64,000 nt of DNA, from assembly GCF_022701295.1 (NCBI RefSeq), contig NZ_CP033204.1:1116001-1180000 (forward strand), written 5' to 3'. Shown piece after piece: positions 35,287-45,339 of this stretch. Below the pieces are notes generated by a model. It was given only the letters and a program-made list of their open reading frames with translations, searched no databases and was not told the origin of the DNA. Position 1 is the first letter of the stretch. Each line of letters starts with the position of its first letter. The DNA comes from Sphingopyxis sp. YF1 (GTDB taxonomy: Bacteria; Pseudomonadota; Alphaproteobacteria; Sphingomonadales; Sphingomonadaceae). A program made the translations under genes and the position numbers.

Positions 35287-36087
35287 ATGGACCTCGGGCT
35301 GGCGGGCGAAGCGATCGTCATCGTCGGCGGCACGCAGGGGATGGGCTATGCGACGGCGGCGCAGCTCGTGCGCGAGGGTGCGCGGATCGCGCTGATTGCA
35401 CGCGACACGGCGCGCGGCGAAGCCAAGGCAGCGGCGCTCCGCGCACTCGGCGGCGAGGTGATCGTGCGCGGCGCCGACGGCACGCAGGGCGGTGAGGTCG
35501 AAGCCGCCATCCGGTCGGCAGCCGATCATTTCGGCGGGCTCTACGGGCTCGCGGTCACCGCCGGCCCGGTGCTCAGCCACGGCGGTTTCGAGGAACAGGA
35601 CGACGCCGTCTGGGCGGCGAGCTTCGAGGCGGTGCTGATGACCAGCGTGCGCGCGTGCCGCGCCGCGCTGCCGGTCATCGCCGACTGCGGTGGCGGGGCG
35701 GTGGTGCTCACCGCTTCCTATTCGACCCGCGCGGCGGCGGCGCACCTCTATCCCTATGTCGCGATGAAATCGGGGATCGCGGCGCTGTCGAAGAATCTGG
35801 CGATGGCTTATGGTCCCCGGGGTGTGCGCGTGAACTGTGTCGCGCCGGGGGCGGTCGCGACCGAGGCGCTGGCGGGGGCGACCGAACAGGCGGTGGCGGC
35901 CTATGGCGGCGACCCCGGCGAAGCGCTCGATCGCTGGATGACCGAACAATGGGGCATGAAGGTCGCGCTGGGGCGCGTCGGTCGCCCGCACGAACTCGCC
36001 GACCTCTTCGCCTTCCTGCTGTCGAAGCGCGCGGGGTACATGACCGGCGCGATCATCAACCAGGATGGCGGGACACAATTTTTCTGA
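35287..36087 (+). CDS. Short-chain dehydrogenase/reductase (SDR)
   Basis: A 266-residue NAD(P)-dependent SDR. The cofactor motif GGTQGMGYA (about 14-22) replaces the classical TGxxxGxG with a variant seen in many SDRs. The catalytic Ser is in VVLTASYSTR and the Tyr/Lys pair in YPYVAMKSG. GPRGVRVNCVAPGAVATEAL and YMTGAIINQDGG are typical SDR ends. It starts one base after the GST stop. The substrate is unknown. Confidence 0.9.
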   Translation: MDLGLAGEAIVIVGGTQGMGYATAAQLVREGARIALIARDTARGEAKAAALRALGGEVIVRGADGTQGGEVEAAIRSAADHFGGLYGLAVTAGPVLSHGGFEEQDDAVWAASFEAVLMTSVRACRAALPVIADCGGGAVVLTASYSTRAAAAHLYPYVAMKSGIAALSKNLAMAYGPRGVRVNCVAPGAVATEALAGATEQAVAAYGGDPGEALDRWMTEQWGMKVALGRVGRPHELADLFAFLLSKRAGYMTGAIINQDGGTQFF

Positions 36088-36173
36088 CGGTGCCGCGTCG
36101 CGGACGATGGGGCGCGCGTACGGACCCGAGCGGGGTGGTTCTAACGCGCGTCCGAAAGCGCTAGGACAGGTGC

Positions 36174-37535
36174 ATGACCATCCCCGCCGACACGCCGATC
36201 CTAACCGCCGCTGCGATGCGCGCCGCCGAAGCGGCGTGCGCAGGGGCGGGGACGTCGCTTGCCGAACTGATGGAGCGCGCGGGGGTGGCGGTCGCCGATC
36301 TGGTATGGCGGATGAGCGCGGGCGCGCCGGTGCTGGTCCTGTGCGGGCCGGGGAATAACGGTGGCGACGGTTATGTCGCAGCGCGCCTGCTCGCCGGGCG
36401 CGGGGCGGCCGTGCGCGTCGCGGCGCTTGCCGATCCGGCGACCGATCTGGCTAAGGCGGCGCGCGCGGCGTGGACGGGGCCGGTCGAAACGCTGGGCGAA
36501 GCGACCGCACCGGCGCCGCTGGTCGTCGACGCGCTGTTCGGCGTCGGTCTGTCGCGACCGGTCGATGCCGGTCTTGCTGCGGTGCTGCGGCGCTTTGCGG
36601 GTGCGCGCGTTCTCGCGGTCGATGTGCCGAGCGGGATCGATGCCGACGCGCAGCACGACTGGGCGCCGCCGCTGCCCGCCGACGTGACGCTCGCGCTCGG
36701 CGCGCTCAAGCCGGCGCATGTGCTGCTGCCCGCGGCCGCGTCGTGCGGTGCGGTGCGGCTCGCGCCGATCGGTATCGCGGCCGAACGCGCGATGCGCACG
36801 CTGCCGGTGCCTGCCGCGGTGACGCCCGACGCGGGAGCGCACAAGTTCACCCGCGGGATGGTGCTGGTCCGTTCGGGCCCGATGCCGGGCGCCGCGCGGC
36901 TGGCCGCCGCCGCCGCGTTGCGCGGCGGAGCGGGTTATGTCGTGCTGAGCGGAGCGGAGCACGCGCCGTTCGATGCGATCATCGCGGAGGGGCGCGGGCG
37001 CTATGATGCGCGGCTCGACGATCCGCGGCTGGGCGCGCTGGTGATCGGACCCGGCTATCCCGCGGACGATGCGCTCGACGGCGACGTCGCGGTTGCGCTC
37101 GACGCAGCGAAACCGCTGGTGCTCGATGCCGCCGCGATCCTGTCGGCGCTGCCGCGCCTGCGCGTGCTGGAGCGCGGGGCGGCGCCCGCGATCCTGACCC
37201 CGCACGAGGGTGAATTTGCCAAGGCCTTTCCCGGGCTTGGCGGCAGCAAGATCGAGCGTGCGTGCGCTGCCGCCGCGGCGACGGGCGCGGTGGTGATCCA
37301 CAAGGGCGCCGATACGGTGATCGCGGCACCCGACGGGCGCGTCGTCGCGGCCTGGCCGGGCAGCCCCTGGCTGGCAACCGCGGGGACGGGCGACGTGCTG
37401 GCAGGGGCGTGCGGTGCGATGCTGGCGCGCGGCGGCGATCCCTTCGACGCGGCGGTCGCGGCGGTGGGCTGGCATATTGCCCGCGCGGTGCGTAAAGGCC
37501 CCGGCCTTGTCGCCGACGATCTGGTTAGGGAATGA
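36174..37535 (+). CDS. nnrD: Bifunctional NAD(P)H-hydrate epimerase / ADP-dependent dehydratase
   Basis: Repairs damaged nicotinamide cofactors. The 453 residues hold both domains. The N-terminal epimerase (about 1-210) has LCGPGNNGGDGYVAARLLAGRG and VDVPSGIDAD. The C-terminal dehydratase (about 220-450) has a ribokinase-like fold with ILTPHEGEFAK, KGADTVIAAPDG and ATAGTGDVLAGACGAMLARG, where the catalytic Asp lies. This is the normal fused architecture. An RNA methyltransferase gene begins 1 bp after its stop. Confidence 0.94.
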   Translation: MTIPADTPILTAAAMRAAEAACAGAGTSLAELMERAGVAVADLVWRMSAGAPVLVLCGPGNNGGDGYVAARLLAGRGAAVRVAALADPATDLAKAARAAWTGPVETLGEATAPAPLVVDALFGVGLSRPVDAGLAAVLRRFAGARVLAVDVPSGIDADAQHDWAPPLPADVTLALGALKPAHVLLPAAASCGAVRLAPIGIAAERAMRTLPVPAAVTPDAGAHKFTRGMVLVRSGPMPGAARLAAAAALRGGAGYVVLSGAEHAPFDAIIAEGRGRYDARLDDPRLGALVIGPGYPADDALDGDVAVALDAAKPLVLDAAAILSALPRLRVLERGAAPAILTPHEGEFAKAFPGLGGSKIERACAAAAATGAVVIHKGADTVIAAPDGRVVAAWPGSPWLATAGTGDVLAGACGAMLARGGDPFDAAVAAVGWHIARAVRKGPGLVADDLVRE

Positions 37536-37536
37536 A

Positions 37537-38736
37537 ATGGTTGAAACTGCGCTGATCGAGCGGATCGCCGCGCGCGGCGACGGGGTGACCGCCGATGGCC
37601 GCCATGTGACGGGAGGCGTGCCAGGCGACCGCGTCCGCGACGACGGGATCCTGATCCCGGGGCCGAACCGCGCCGAACCCGCGTGCCGCCATTTCGGCAA
37701 ATGCGGCGGGTGCCAGCTCCAGCATGTCGCCGAAGCCGCGCTTGCCGACTTCGTGCGCGACCGCGTCGTCGGGGCGCTCGAAGGACAGCAGCTCGCCTGC
37801 GCCGAGGTGCGCCCGGCGCTGCTGTCGCCGCCGCACAGCCGCCGCCGTGCGGCGTTGACAGCGCTGCGGTCGGGCAAACAGGTCGCGATCGGCTTCAACG
37901 CCGCGCAGAGCAACCAGATCGTCGACATGCGGATGTGCCCGCTGCTGCTCCCCGAGCTGTTCGCGCTCGTCGCACCGGTGCGCGAGCTCTTGGGGCTGAT
38001 CGCGCCGCAGCGCAGGCCGGTGAAGGTCAAGCTGCAGATGCTCGACCAGGGCGTCGAACTGATCCTCGAGGGGGTGAAGGCGGAGGGACTCGACGCCGCG
38101 ATGGCGCTTCAGGATTTCGCGGGCGCGCACCGGCTTGCGCGTTTCGCGATCGACCAGGGCGATGGGCTGGAGACGCTGTGGCAGCCCGATCCGCCGACCG
38201 TGCGGTTCGGTGACATCGCGGTCGAAGTGCCGCCCTTTGCCTTTTTGCAGGCGACCGCGGTGGGCCAGTCGGCGCTGATCGCGGCGGTTGCCGAAGCTAT
38301 CGGCGAAGCGGGCGCGGTCGCCGATCTCTTCGCCGGCGTCGGTACCTTTGCCCTGTCGATGCAGGCGGGGCGCAAAATCTATGCCGCCGAGGGCGCGCGC
38401 GACGCGATCGCGGCGCTGACCGGGGCGGCGAACCGCGCGCGCGCGCTGGTCGCGACCGAGCATCGCGACCTGTTCCGGCGGCCGCTGGTGCCCGCCGAGC
38501 TGGACCGCTTCGGCGCGGTGATCCTCGATCCGCCGCGGGCGGGGGCCGAGGAGCAGGTGAAGCAGATCGCCGCGTCCAGCGTGCCCGCGATCGCCTATGT
38601 CAGCTGCAACCCGGCAAGCTTTGCGCGCGACGCGAAGATGCTGGTGGCGGGTGGCTACCGGCTCGACTGGGTGCAGCCGGTGGGCCAGTTCCGCTGGTCG
38701 ACGCATGTCGAGCTGGCGGCGCGGTTTTCGCGCTAG
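37537..38736 (+). CDS. RlmD/RumA-family RNA (uracil-5-)-methyltransferase
   Basis: SAM-dependent RNA m5U methyltransferase of 399 residues. The N-terminal part has a short TRAM-like start and an iron-sulfur cluster motif, CRHFGKCGGCQ, with the fourth Cys probably in MRMCPLLLP. The C-terminal Rossmann domain has VADLFAGVGTFAL (SAM site), the catalytic region VILDPPRAGAE, and YVSCNPASFARD with the nucleophilic Cys. ATG 37537 is 1 bp after the nnrD stop. Whether the target is 23S rRNA or tRNA is not certain, so no gene name is given. Confidence 0.9.
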   Translation: MVETALIERIAARGDGVTADGRHVTGGVPGDRVRDDGILIPGPNRAEPACRHFGKCGGCQLQHVAEAALADFVRDRVVGALEGQQLACAEVRPALLSPPHSRRRAALTALRSGKQVAIGFNAAQSNQIVDMRMCPLLLPELFALVAPVRELLGLIAPQRRPVKVKLQMLDQGVELILEGVKAEGLDAAMALQDFAGAHRLARFAIDQGDGLETLWQPDPPTVRFGDIAVEVPPFAFLQATAVGQSALIAAVAEAIGEAGAVADLFAGVGTFALSMQAGRKIYAAEGARDAIAALTGAANRARALVATEHRDLFRRPLVPAELDRFGAVILDPPRAGAEEQVKQIAASSVPAIAYVSCNPASFARDAKMLVAGGYRLDWVQPVGQFRWSTHVELAARFSR

Positions 38737-38738
38737 CA

Positions 38739-38770
38739 AAAGCCGCTCCCCTGAAAGGAAGAGCGGCTTT
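38739..38770. terminator. Terminator between the methyltransferase and MAPEG genes
   Basis: AAAGCCGCTC (38739-38748) pairs perfectly with GAGCGGCTTT (38761-38770) around a 12-nt loop, followed by CTTTG. The rightward gene stops just before it and the leftward MAPEG gene 6 bp after, so it works as a shared, bidirectional terminator. Confidence 0.85.
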
Positions 38771-38776
38771 CTTTGC

Positions 38777-39211
38777 TCAGTGCAGCACAAATCCGATGAA
38801 AGCGTGCACGCACAGTGCGAGCAGCGCGAGGCTGGCGAGCGCGAAGACGGCGAAGCGCCACATCACGCGGTTGACCGTGACCTGGATCAGGCTGTGGATG
38901 ATGCGCAGGCCGACATAGGCCCAGGCAAGCTGCGCGTTGAGCCCGCCGCCCATGCCGCCGACCGCGAGCGCGATCGCAACCGCGTAGAAGACTGTCGGCT
39001 GTTCCATCAGATGGTTGTAGTTGTGCGCCTTCCACTGGACGTGTGGCGGCAGCACATCGTCGAGATTCTTGCCGGTACCGCCGACCATCGTCGCGGCGTC
39101 GATCTTGGCGCGGCTCATCGCGGGGATTCGCGTCGCGTACATCCACACCCACATCACCATCGACCACAGCGCCAGCGCGGCAACGGGCCCCAATATCGCG
39201 TTGGTTTCCAT
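38777..39211 (-). CDS. MAPEG family membrane protein (second of tandem pair)
   Basis: A 144-residue, four-helix membrane protein of the MAPEG family (membrane-associated eicosanoid/glutathione metabolism). Helices lie at about 8-28, 72-92, 95-115 and 120-142. NYNHLMEQPTVFYAVAIAL and AWAYVGLRIIHSLIQVTVNRV are the family motifs, carrying the residues that bind glutathione in characterised members. It is a close paralogue of the gene immediately upstream on the same strand (14 bp between). Bacterial members of this kind are of unknown function. Confidence 0.88.
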   Translation of the reverse strand: METNAILGPVAALALWSMVMWVWMYATRIPAMSRAKIDAATMVGGTGKNLDDVLPPHVQWKAHNYNHLMEQPTVFYAVAIALAVGGMGGGLNAQLAWAYVGLRIIHSLIQVTVNRVMWRFAVFALASLALLALCVHAFIGFVLH

Positions 39212-39225
39212 CGTCTCTTCCTCCC

Positions 39226-39657
39226 TCAGCCCAAGGTTGCGATCACGGCCAGCGCCGACAGCGCGACGAGGCACAAGGTCGACAGCCCGAAGAGCGCGAA
39301 GCGTACCGGGATGCGGTTCACGGTTGCCTGCCACAGGCTGTGGACGATGCGCAGCACGACATAGGCCCACGCGAGCCCGCGGGTCAGCTCGGTATTGCCG
39401 CCCGACAGGTGCAGGAAGACGATGACCGCATAGAAGAGCGTCGGCTGTTCGAGCAGATGCGTATAATTGTGCGATTTCCAGTTGGTGTCGGGGGGCAATA
39501 TCCCCTCAAGATCGGCGCCGCGGCCGCCCGGCGGCGCGGCTTTCAGATCGATGCCCGATTTGGCGAGCGCGCGGAAGCGCGTGACCGCGACCCAGACGAG
39601 CATGACCAGCGTCCACAGCGCGAGCACGGCACCGGGCGCGAGAAGGCTTTGCGACAT
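39226..39657 (-). CDS. MAPEG family membrane protein (first of tandem pair)
   Basis: A 143-residue MAPEG protein with the same plan as its neighbour: helix 1 (about 8-28), NYTHLLEQPTLFYAVIVFLH, AWAYVVLRIVHSLWQATVNRI, and a final helix. The two proteins share the same motif spacing and clearly arose by tandem duplication. Keeping both suggests either a heteromer or different expression. There is 14 bp between the genes, so they should be co-transcribed from a start upstream of 39657. Confidence 0.88.
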   Translation of the reverse strand: MSQSLLAPGAVLALWTLVMLVWVAVTRFRALAKSGIDLKAAPPGGRGADLEGILPPDTNWKSHNYTHLLEQPTLFYAVIVFLHLSGGNTELTRGLAWAYVVLRIVHSLWQATVNRIPVRFALFGLSTLCLVALSALAVIATLG

Positions 39658-39725
39658 AATTGGCTTCCCCCTTGTTGTCCGGCGGCGATGCTAGGCGGCG
39701 CGCGCGGTTATGCAATGGCGGAGTT

Positions 39726-40883
39726 TCAGTCCCTCGCCGCGATCGCGGCGCGGATCGCGTCGCCGTCGCCGTCGATTTTCGGCGCAAAGCCCAGGTCGCG
39801 CTGCGCTGCGGCGCCATATTTCACGGGCGGCTGCATTTCCCAATAACCGCCGACATCGGGGTGGGTGCGGTGGCGGAAAAAGCCCGTGGCGGTCAGGTGC
39901 GGGTCGGCGCGAATGTCCTGGAGGTCGCGCACCGGCATTGCAGGAATATCGTTGGCGGCGAAGATTTCGAGCCATTGAGCGGTGGTCTTCGCGGGGGTTC
40001 GCGCCGCGATTTCGGTATAGATCAGCGCCATATGCTCGCCCTTCGCGCGCGCGGCTTCATAGTCAGGCGAGGCGAGCAGGCCCTCGCTGCCGAGCAGGCC
40101 CATCAGCCGCGCGGTCGAATCGGGGGTGTAGGGTACGATCGCGAGATAGCCGTCGGCGGTCGGGAAGGGCTGGCGCGTCGGATCGAGCTGGCGCGGATAG
40201 CCCGCGGCGCCGATCGGCGGGTCGAGCGTGTCGTCGCGCAGATGCTCGGTGAGCATGAAGGCAGCGAAGCATTCGAACATCGGCACCTCGACCGCCTGTC
40301 CCTCGCCGGTGCGCAGCTTGTGCACCAGCGCGGCGAGCATCGCCTGCGCACCGAACTGGCCCGCGATCTTGTCGGCGATCAGCGACGGAAAATAGCGCGG
40401 GCGCGGATCGCCGTCGACGCGCGGCAGCAGGGTGGTCGTCCCGGTTGCGGCCTGGATGACGTCGTCATAGGCCTGAAGGTCGGCATAGGGGCCGTCCTGC
40501 CCGAAGCCGGTGCCGTGGACATAGATGATGTCGGGCTTGAGCGCGCGGCAGCTTTCATAATCGAAACCGAGCCGCGCGATCGCCTTGCTGCGGACATTGT
40601 GGAAAAAGACGTCGGCCTCTGCGATCAGCCCGCGCAGCACCGCGGCATCCTCGGGCTTCTTGAGGTCGAGCGCGATCGAGCGCTTGCCGCGGTTCACGGT
40701 CAGGTGGATCGACCCCATCGTCGGATCGGGAATGCCGTTGCCGAGGTAGCGTGATACGTCGCCGAGCCCGGGCGCCTCGACCTTGATCACCTCGGCCCCC
40801 AGATCGGCGAGCATCTGCGTCGCATAGGGGCCGAAGATGACCGTCGTCAGGTCGATGATGCGGATACCCTCTAGCATGCTCAT
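39726..40883 (-). CDS. CaiB/BaiF family (class III) CoA-transferase
   Basis: A 385-residue family III CoA-transferase. It opens with LEGIRIIDLTTVIFGPYATQMLADLGAEVIKVE, the nucleotide-binding start of the family, then SIHLTVNRGKRSIALDLKKPE, and ARLGFDYESCRALKPDIIYV. The catalytic Asp should be in the region TGFGQDGPYADLQAYD (about 165). The end has MPVRDLQDIRADPHLTATGF. ATG 40883 has AGGAG upstream; 40877 is also possible. The MFS gene lies upstream on the same strand. CoA donor and acceptor are unknown. Confidence 0.92.
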   Translation of the reverse strand: MSMLEGIRIIDLTTVIFGPYATQMLADLGAEVIKVEAPGLGDVSRYLGNGIPDPTMGSIHLTVNRGKRSIALDLKKPEDAAVLRGLIAEADVFFHNVRSKAIARLGFDYESCRALKPDIIYVHGTGFGQDGPYADLQAYDDVIQAATGTTTLLPRVDGDPRPRYFPSLIADKIAGQFGAQAMLAALVHKLRTGEGQAVEVPMFECFAAFMLTEHLRDDTLDPPIGAAGYPRQLDPTRQPFPTADGYLAIVPYTPDSTARLMGLLGSEGLLASPDYEAARAKGEHMALIYTEIAARTPAKTTAQWLEIFAANDIPAMPVRDLQDIRADPHLTATGFFRHRTHPDVGGYWEMQPPVKYGAAAQRDLGFAPKIDGDGDAIRAAIAARD

Positions 40884-40961
40884 GCGGCGCCGGCTCCTCT
40901 TCCGTGGTGTCCCCGCTTTCGCCAAGCCCCCGGACAGGCGCAACAAAAATCGCCCGGCCGG

Positions 40962-42290
40962 CTAGTTCCGCGCCGCGCCCGTTCCGGCAGGCACCGCGCT
41001 TCCCGCGGCGTAGGCGGCCGAGATGCGGCGATAGGATTTCGACCGGAAGGCGAGCAGGGTCGCGAGCATGCCGAGCAACCCGGTGATCGTGAAGACGATC
41101 GCGATGCCGCGTTCGGGGCCGCGCCCGTACCAGTCGCCGATCGCGTCGGCGCCCGCGCCGTCGGTCATCAGCGGCACGAAGAGGAACTGGGTGAGCGGCG
41201 CGATCAGGAAGGCGGTGAGCGGCGAGGCGGCGGTCTCGACCGACTGGGCGAAGCCGAAAACGCGTCCCTGGCGCTCGAACGGCACGACCCTTTGCAGCGT
41301 CGTATGTTCGGCGGCCTCGGCATAGGGGCCGAGGAACAGCCAGATGAAGACGCCAACCGCGAGAAGCGGGATCGACGACTGGACGGTGAAGACCGCCGCG
41401 ACCGACCAGCAGACGAGGTTGACGAGCAGCAGCGTGCGCACCGGATTGGCACCGAGCCCCGTACGCGCGATCGTCGCGCCGCTGAGGACGAAGGCGCACG
41501 ACACGAACGCCCACAGCAGCCCCCATTGCTCGACCGGCATCAGCGACAGGCCGTACGCGTCCATCAGCGCCATGAAGACGCCGCCGAGCAGATTGTTGAA
41601 GGCCGCGAACAGGATCAGCGCGAACAGGCCCGAAATGCCGGCGATCAGGCGGAAGGTGCCCGCAAGGTCGACGTGCCGCGGCGTATCCTCTTCGCCCGCA
41701 TCGCGGCGTTCGTCGACGCGGACGAACAGCAAATGGCCCGCCGCTGCGAGCGACAGCAGCATCGCGAAGCCGAGCGTCGCGACCATCCCTCCCCAGGCGA
41801 CGAGGAAGCCGCTGATCGCCGAGGTCATCAGGAAGCCGATGCCCGTGACCATGCCGACAAGCCCGTTCGCCTTGTCGCGCTGCCCTTCCGGGATCAGGAG
41901 GGTGACGAGCGTCGGCAGTGCGATGTTGCGGATGTTGCCGACGATCGCGCCGAGCATCGTCACCAGTACGAACAGCCACAGCTCCGCCCCGGTCGTCGCG
42001 GCGGTGCGGATCGCGGGAAACAGGGCGTAGCCGCCGAGCGCCGCGGCATAGAGCGCGAAGGAGGCAAGGCTCGATGCGATCATCATGCGGACCTTGCGAT
42101 GATGATCGACGAGGCTGCCGAACCACATGCCGAGCATCGCGGTGAGCACGAGATAGATGCCCGCGATCATCCCGGTCGCGAACACCGACCGCGTTTCGAG
42201 GAATATCCAGAAGGTCAGCGCGAACCACACCGTGAAATTGGTGATGTTGGCGACCAGGTTGTTGGCGAGGAGCTGGTGAAAGGGCTGCAT
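40962..42290 (-). CDS. MFS transporter
   Basis: A 442-residue major facilitator with about 12 hydrophobic segments and the motif between helices 2 and 3, GMWFGSLVDHHRKVRM, a variant of the GxxxDRxGRR signature. This arrangement (an early HQLLANNLVANITNFTVWFALTFW start, long central loop with DERRDAGEEDTPR) resembles Bcr/enterobactin-exporter-like MFS proteins. ATG 42290 is preferred; an in-frame TTG at 42311 would add seven residues. The CoA-transferase gene follows 78 bp later on the same strand. The substrate is unknown. Confidence 0.88.
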   Translation of the reverse strand: MQPFHQLLANNLVANITNFTVWFALTFWIFLETRSVFATGMIAGIYLVLTAMLGMWFGSLVDHHRKVRMMIASSLASFALYAAALGGYALFPAIRTAATTGAELWLFVLVTMLGAIVGNIRNIALPTLVTLLIPEGQRDKANGLVGMVTGIGFLMTSAISGFLVAWGGMVATLGFAMLLSLAAAGHLLFVRVDERRDAGEEDTPRHVDLAGTFRLIAGISGLFALILFAAFNNLLGGVFMALMDAYGLSLMPVEQWGLLWAFVSCAFVLSGATIARTGLGANPVRTLLLVNLVCWSVAAVFTVQSSIPLLAVGVFIWLFLGPYAEAAEHTTLQRVVPFERQGRVFGFAQSVETAASPLTAFLIAPLTQFLFVPLMTDGAGADAIGDWYGRGPERGIAIVFTITGLLGMLATLLAFRSKSYRRISAAYAAGSAVPAGTGAARN

Positions 42291-42345
42291 GAAGCCCCAG
42301 TCTAGCGCCAAGCCGCGGCGATGCCAGCGCTTCGCCGCGGGCCGG

Positions 42346-42370
42346 CCGGCACGGGCATGTCCCGTGCCGG
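42346..42370. terminator. Hairpin downstream of gdhA
   Basis: A perfect 10-bp stem CCGGCACGGG/CCCGTGCCGG with loop CATGT, 8 bp after the gdhA stop (minus strand). No T-tract follows, so a terminator role is likely but not certain. Confidence 0.6.
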
Positions 42371-42378
42371 TGCACCGG

Positions 42379-43743
<1,365 letters not shown>

Positions 43744-43854
43744 TCATAATCGGGCGCCGTGTGGATCATTGCGCCGCGCGCATCAAGGCGCGGCGGGCAA
43801 GATTTTTTTGGGAAGGGCAAAGCCTTGGTGCCGCGGGAGCGCGGCGCGCAACGC

Positions 43855-43886
43855 AAAAAAGGGCCGGTGCATCGCTGCACCGGCCC
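43855..43886 (-). terminator. Intrinsic terminator of the decarboxylase gene
   Basis: Read on the minus strand: an 11-bp stem GGGCCGGTGCA/TGCACCGGCCC with a 4-nt loop, followed by TTTTTT. It begins 26 bp after the decarboxylase stop. A textbook intrinsic terminator. Confidence 0.93.
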
Positions 43887-43911
43887 CCTGTTTCGATCGC
43901 TTCGGCGGCTC

Positions 43912-45105
43912 TCAGAAGAGCTTGGTCACCGTCGCGCTGCGGCGTTCGGGCGCGGCCTCGCCCATATAGAGGCTCGCCATCGGCTCGTCGCTGACGGTGT
44001 GGATTTCCTCCGCCCCGAAGCCGTTGAACCTGGTCCGCATCGCACACCCATAGGCGCCGAGCATGCCGATCTCGATGAAATCGCCCGCCCGGATGTCGGC
44101 CGGCAGGAAGAACGGCCCCGCCATATGGTCGAGGTCGTCGCAGGTCGGCCCGTAGAAGCTGAACGCCAGCATCTCCGCCTCGCTCTCCGGCTTGCGGAGC
44201 AGCGACACGGGGAAGCGCCAGCCGACGTGCGCGGCGTCGAACAGCGCGCCATAGGCGCCGTCGTTGATATAGAGTTCGTCGCCGCGGCGCTTTTCGACGC
44301 GCACGATCAGCGAGCTGTATTCCGCCGACAGCGCGCGGCCGGGCTCGCACCACAGTTCGGCCGAATAGCTGATCGGCAGGCTTTCGAAGCTGCGATGGAT
44401 GGTGTCGAAATAGGCGCCGAGCGGCGGGGGTTCCATGCCTGGATAGGACGAGGGGAAGCCGCCGCCGACATCGATGATGTCGACCGTCACCGCCGCCGCG
44501 ACGATCGCCGCCCGGACGCGCTCCATCGCCTGCGCATAGGCGTGCGGGGTCATCGCCTGGCTGCCGACGTGGAAGCAGATGCCGAGCGCGTCGCTGGCCT
44601 GGCGGGTCGCCATCAGCAGTTCGGCGACATCCTCGGGCTCGGCACCGAACTTCGCGGCGAGGCTGAGCTTCGAATGGTCGGACGAGACGCGCAGGCGCAC
44701 CAGCAGGTTGAGGTCCTGCGCGCCCTCGGTGGCGCGCACGATCTTCTCAAGCTCGTCCATCGTGTCGAGCGAGAAGGTGCGCACGCCGTGCTTCCAATAG
44801 GCTTCGGAAATCGCTTCCTCGGCCTTCACCGGATGCATGAAGCAGAGCGTCGCCTGCGGCAGCGTGCGCGCGACCAGGCGGACCTCGGCGATCGAGGCCA
44901 CATCATAATGTGTCACGCCGCTGTCCCACAGCACGCGCAGCAGGTCGGGCGAGGGATTCGCCTTGACCGCATACATGGTCGTGCCGGGAAAATGGTCGAT
45001 GAAGAAACGCGCTGCGCGCGCCGCGGCGTGCGGGCGGACAAGCGTGACAGGTTCGACCGGCGAAAGTGCCTGAATCAGCCCGTGGGCGCTATGATGCTGG
45101 TGCAA
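43912..45105 (-). CDS. Ornithine/lysine decarboxylase (group IV, alanine racemase fold)
   Basis: PLP-dependent decarboxylase making putrescine (or cadaverine), 397 residues, of the eukaryotic-ODC-like type common in alphaproteobacteria. The PLP Lys is K48 in YAVKANPSP; the phosphate-binding GGGFPS is at 214-219 and EPGR at 254-257; the catalytic Cys is C322 in GPTCDDLD; HVGSQ is at 179-183. The start is unusual: the only codon before the conserved N-terminus is TTG 45105, with GGGGG (45119-45115) as the likely ribosome binding site. A long structured leader covers that site. Substrate preference between ornithine and lysine is not settled by sequence. Confidence 0.9.
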   Translation of the reverse strand: MHQHHSAHGLIQALSPVEPVTLVRPHAAARAARFFIDHFPGTTMYAVKANPSPDLLRVLWDSGVTHYDVASIAEVRLVARTLPQATLCFMHPVKAEEAISEAYWKHGVRTFSLDTMDELEKIVRATEGAQDLNLLVRLRVSSDHSKLSLAAKFGAEPEDVAELLMATRQASDALGICFHVGSQAMTPHAYAQAMERVRAAIVAAAVTVDIIDVGGGFPSSYPGMEPPPLGAYFDTIHRSFESLPISYSAELWCEPGRALSAEYSSLIVRVEKRRGDELYINDGAYGALFDAAHVGWRFPVSLLRKPESEAEMLAFSFYGPTCDDLDHMAGPFFLPADIRAGDFIEIGMLGAYGCAMRTRFNGFGAEEIHTVSDEPMASLYMGEAAPERRSATVTKLF

Positions 45106-45245
45106 CTCAAGGGACCCCCAAAAAATACGTTAAACATCCAAGGCTGCCTTGCGGTTATTGGAAGTCCCCCTGGGGCAGCGGAGGCGCATATATGGTCGGG
45201 GGTCCCCCCTGTAAAGACCCTATGCAATCGCCTATGAAAGCGGGA
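45106..45245 (-). promoter_or_regulatory. Structured leader of the ornithine/lysine decarboxylase
   Basis: The minus-strand leader contains a 9-bp long-range pairing, GGGACCCCC (45206-45198) with GGGGGTCCC (45119-45111). This encloses a second stem GCTGCC/GGCAGC (45179-45174 with 45148-45143). The GGGGG in the 3' strand is the only plausible ribosome binding site for TTG 45105, so the fold would shut translation. Alphaproteobacterial ornithine decarboxylase genes are known to carry the conserved speF RNA element; I could not verify a match. The left part also holds the promoter region shared with the divergent flavoprotein gene. Confidence 0.6.
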
Positions 45246-45339
45246 GGTGATTTTGCGCCGGCCGGGGGTTCCGGCACGACAGAATGACGCATTTCTGCCG
45301 GTTGCGCCGTGCGCGCCGGTGAACAAGGAGCCGCTGCCC

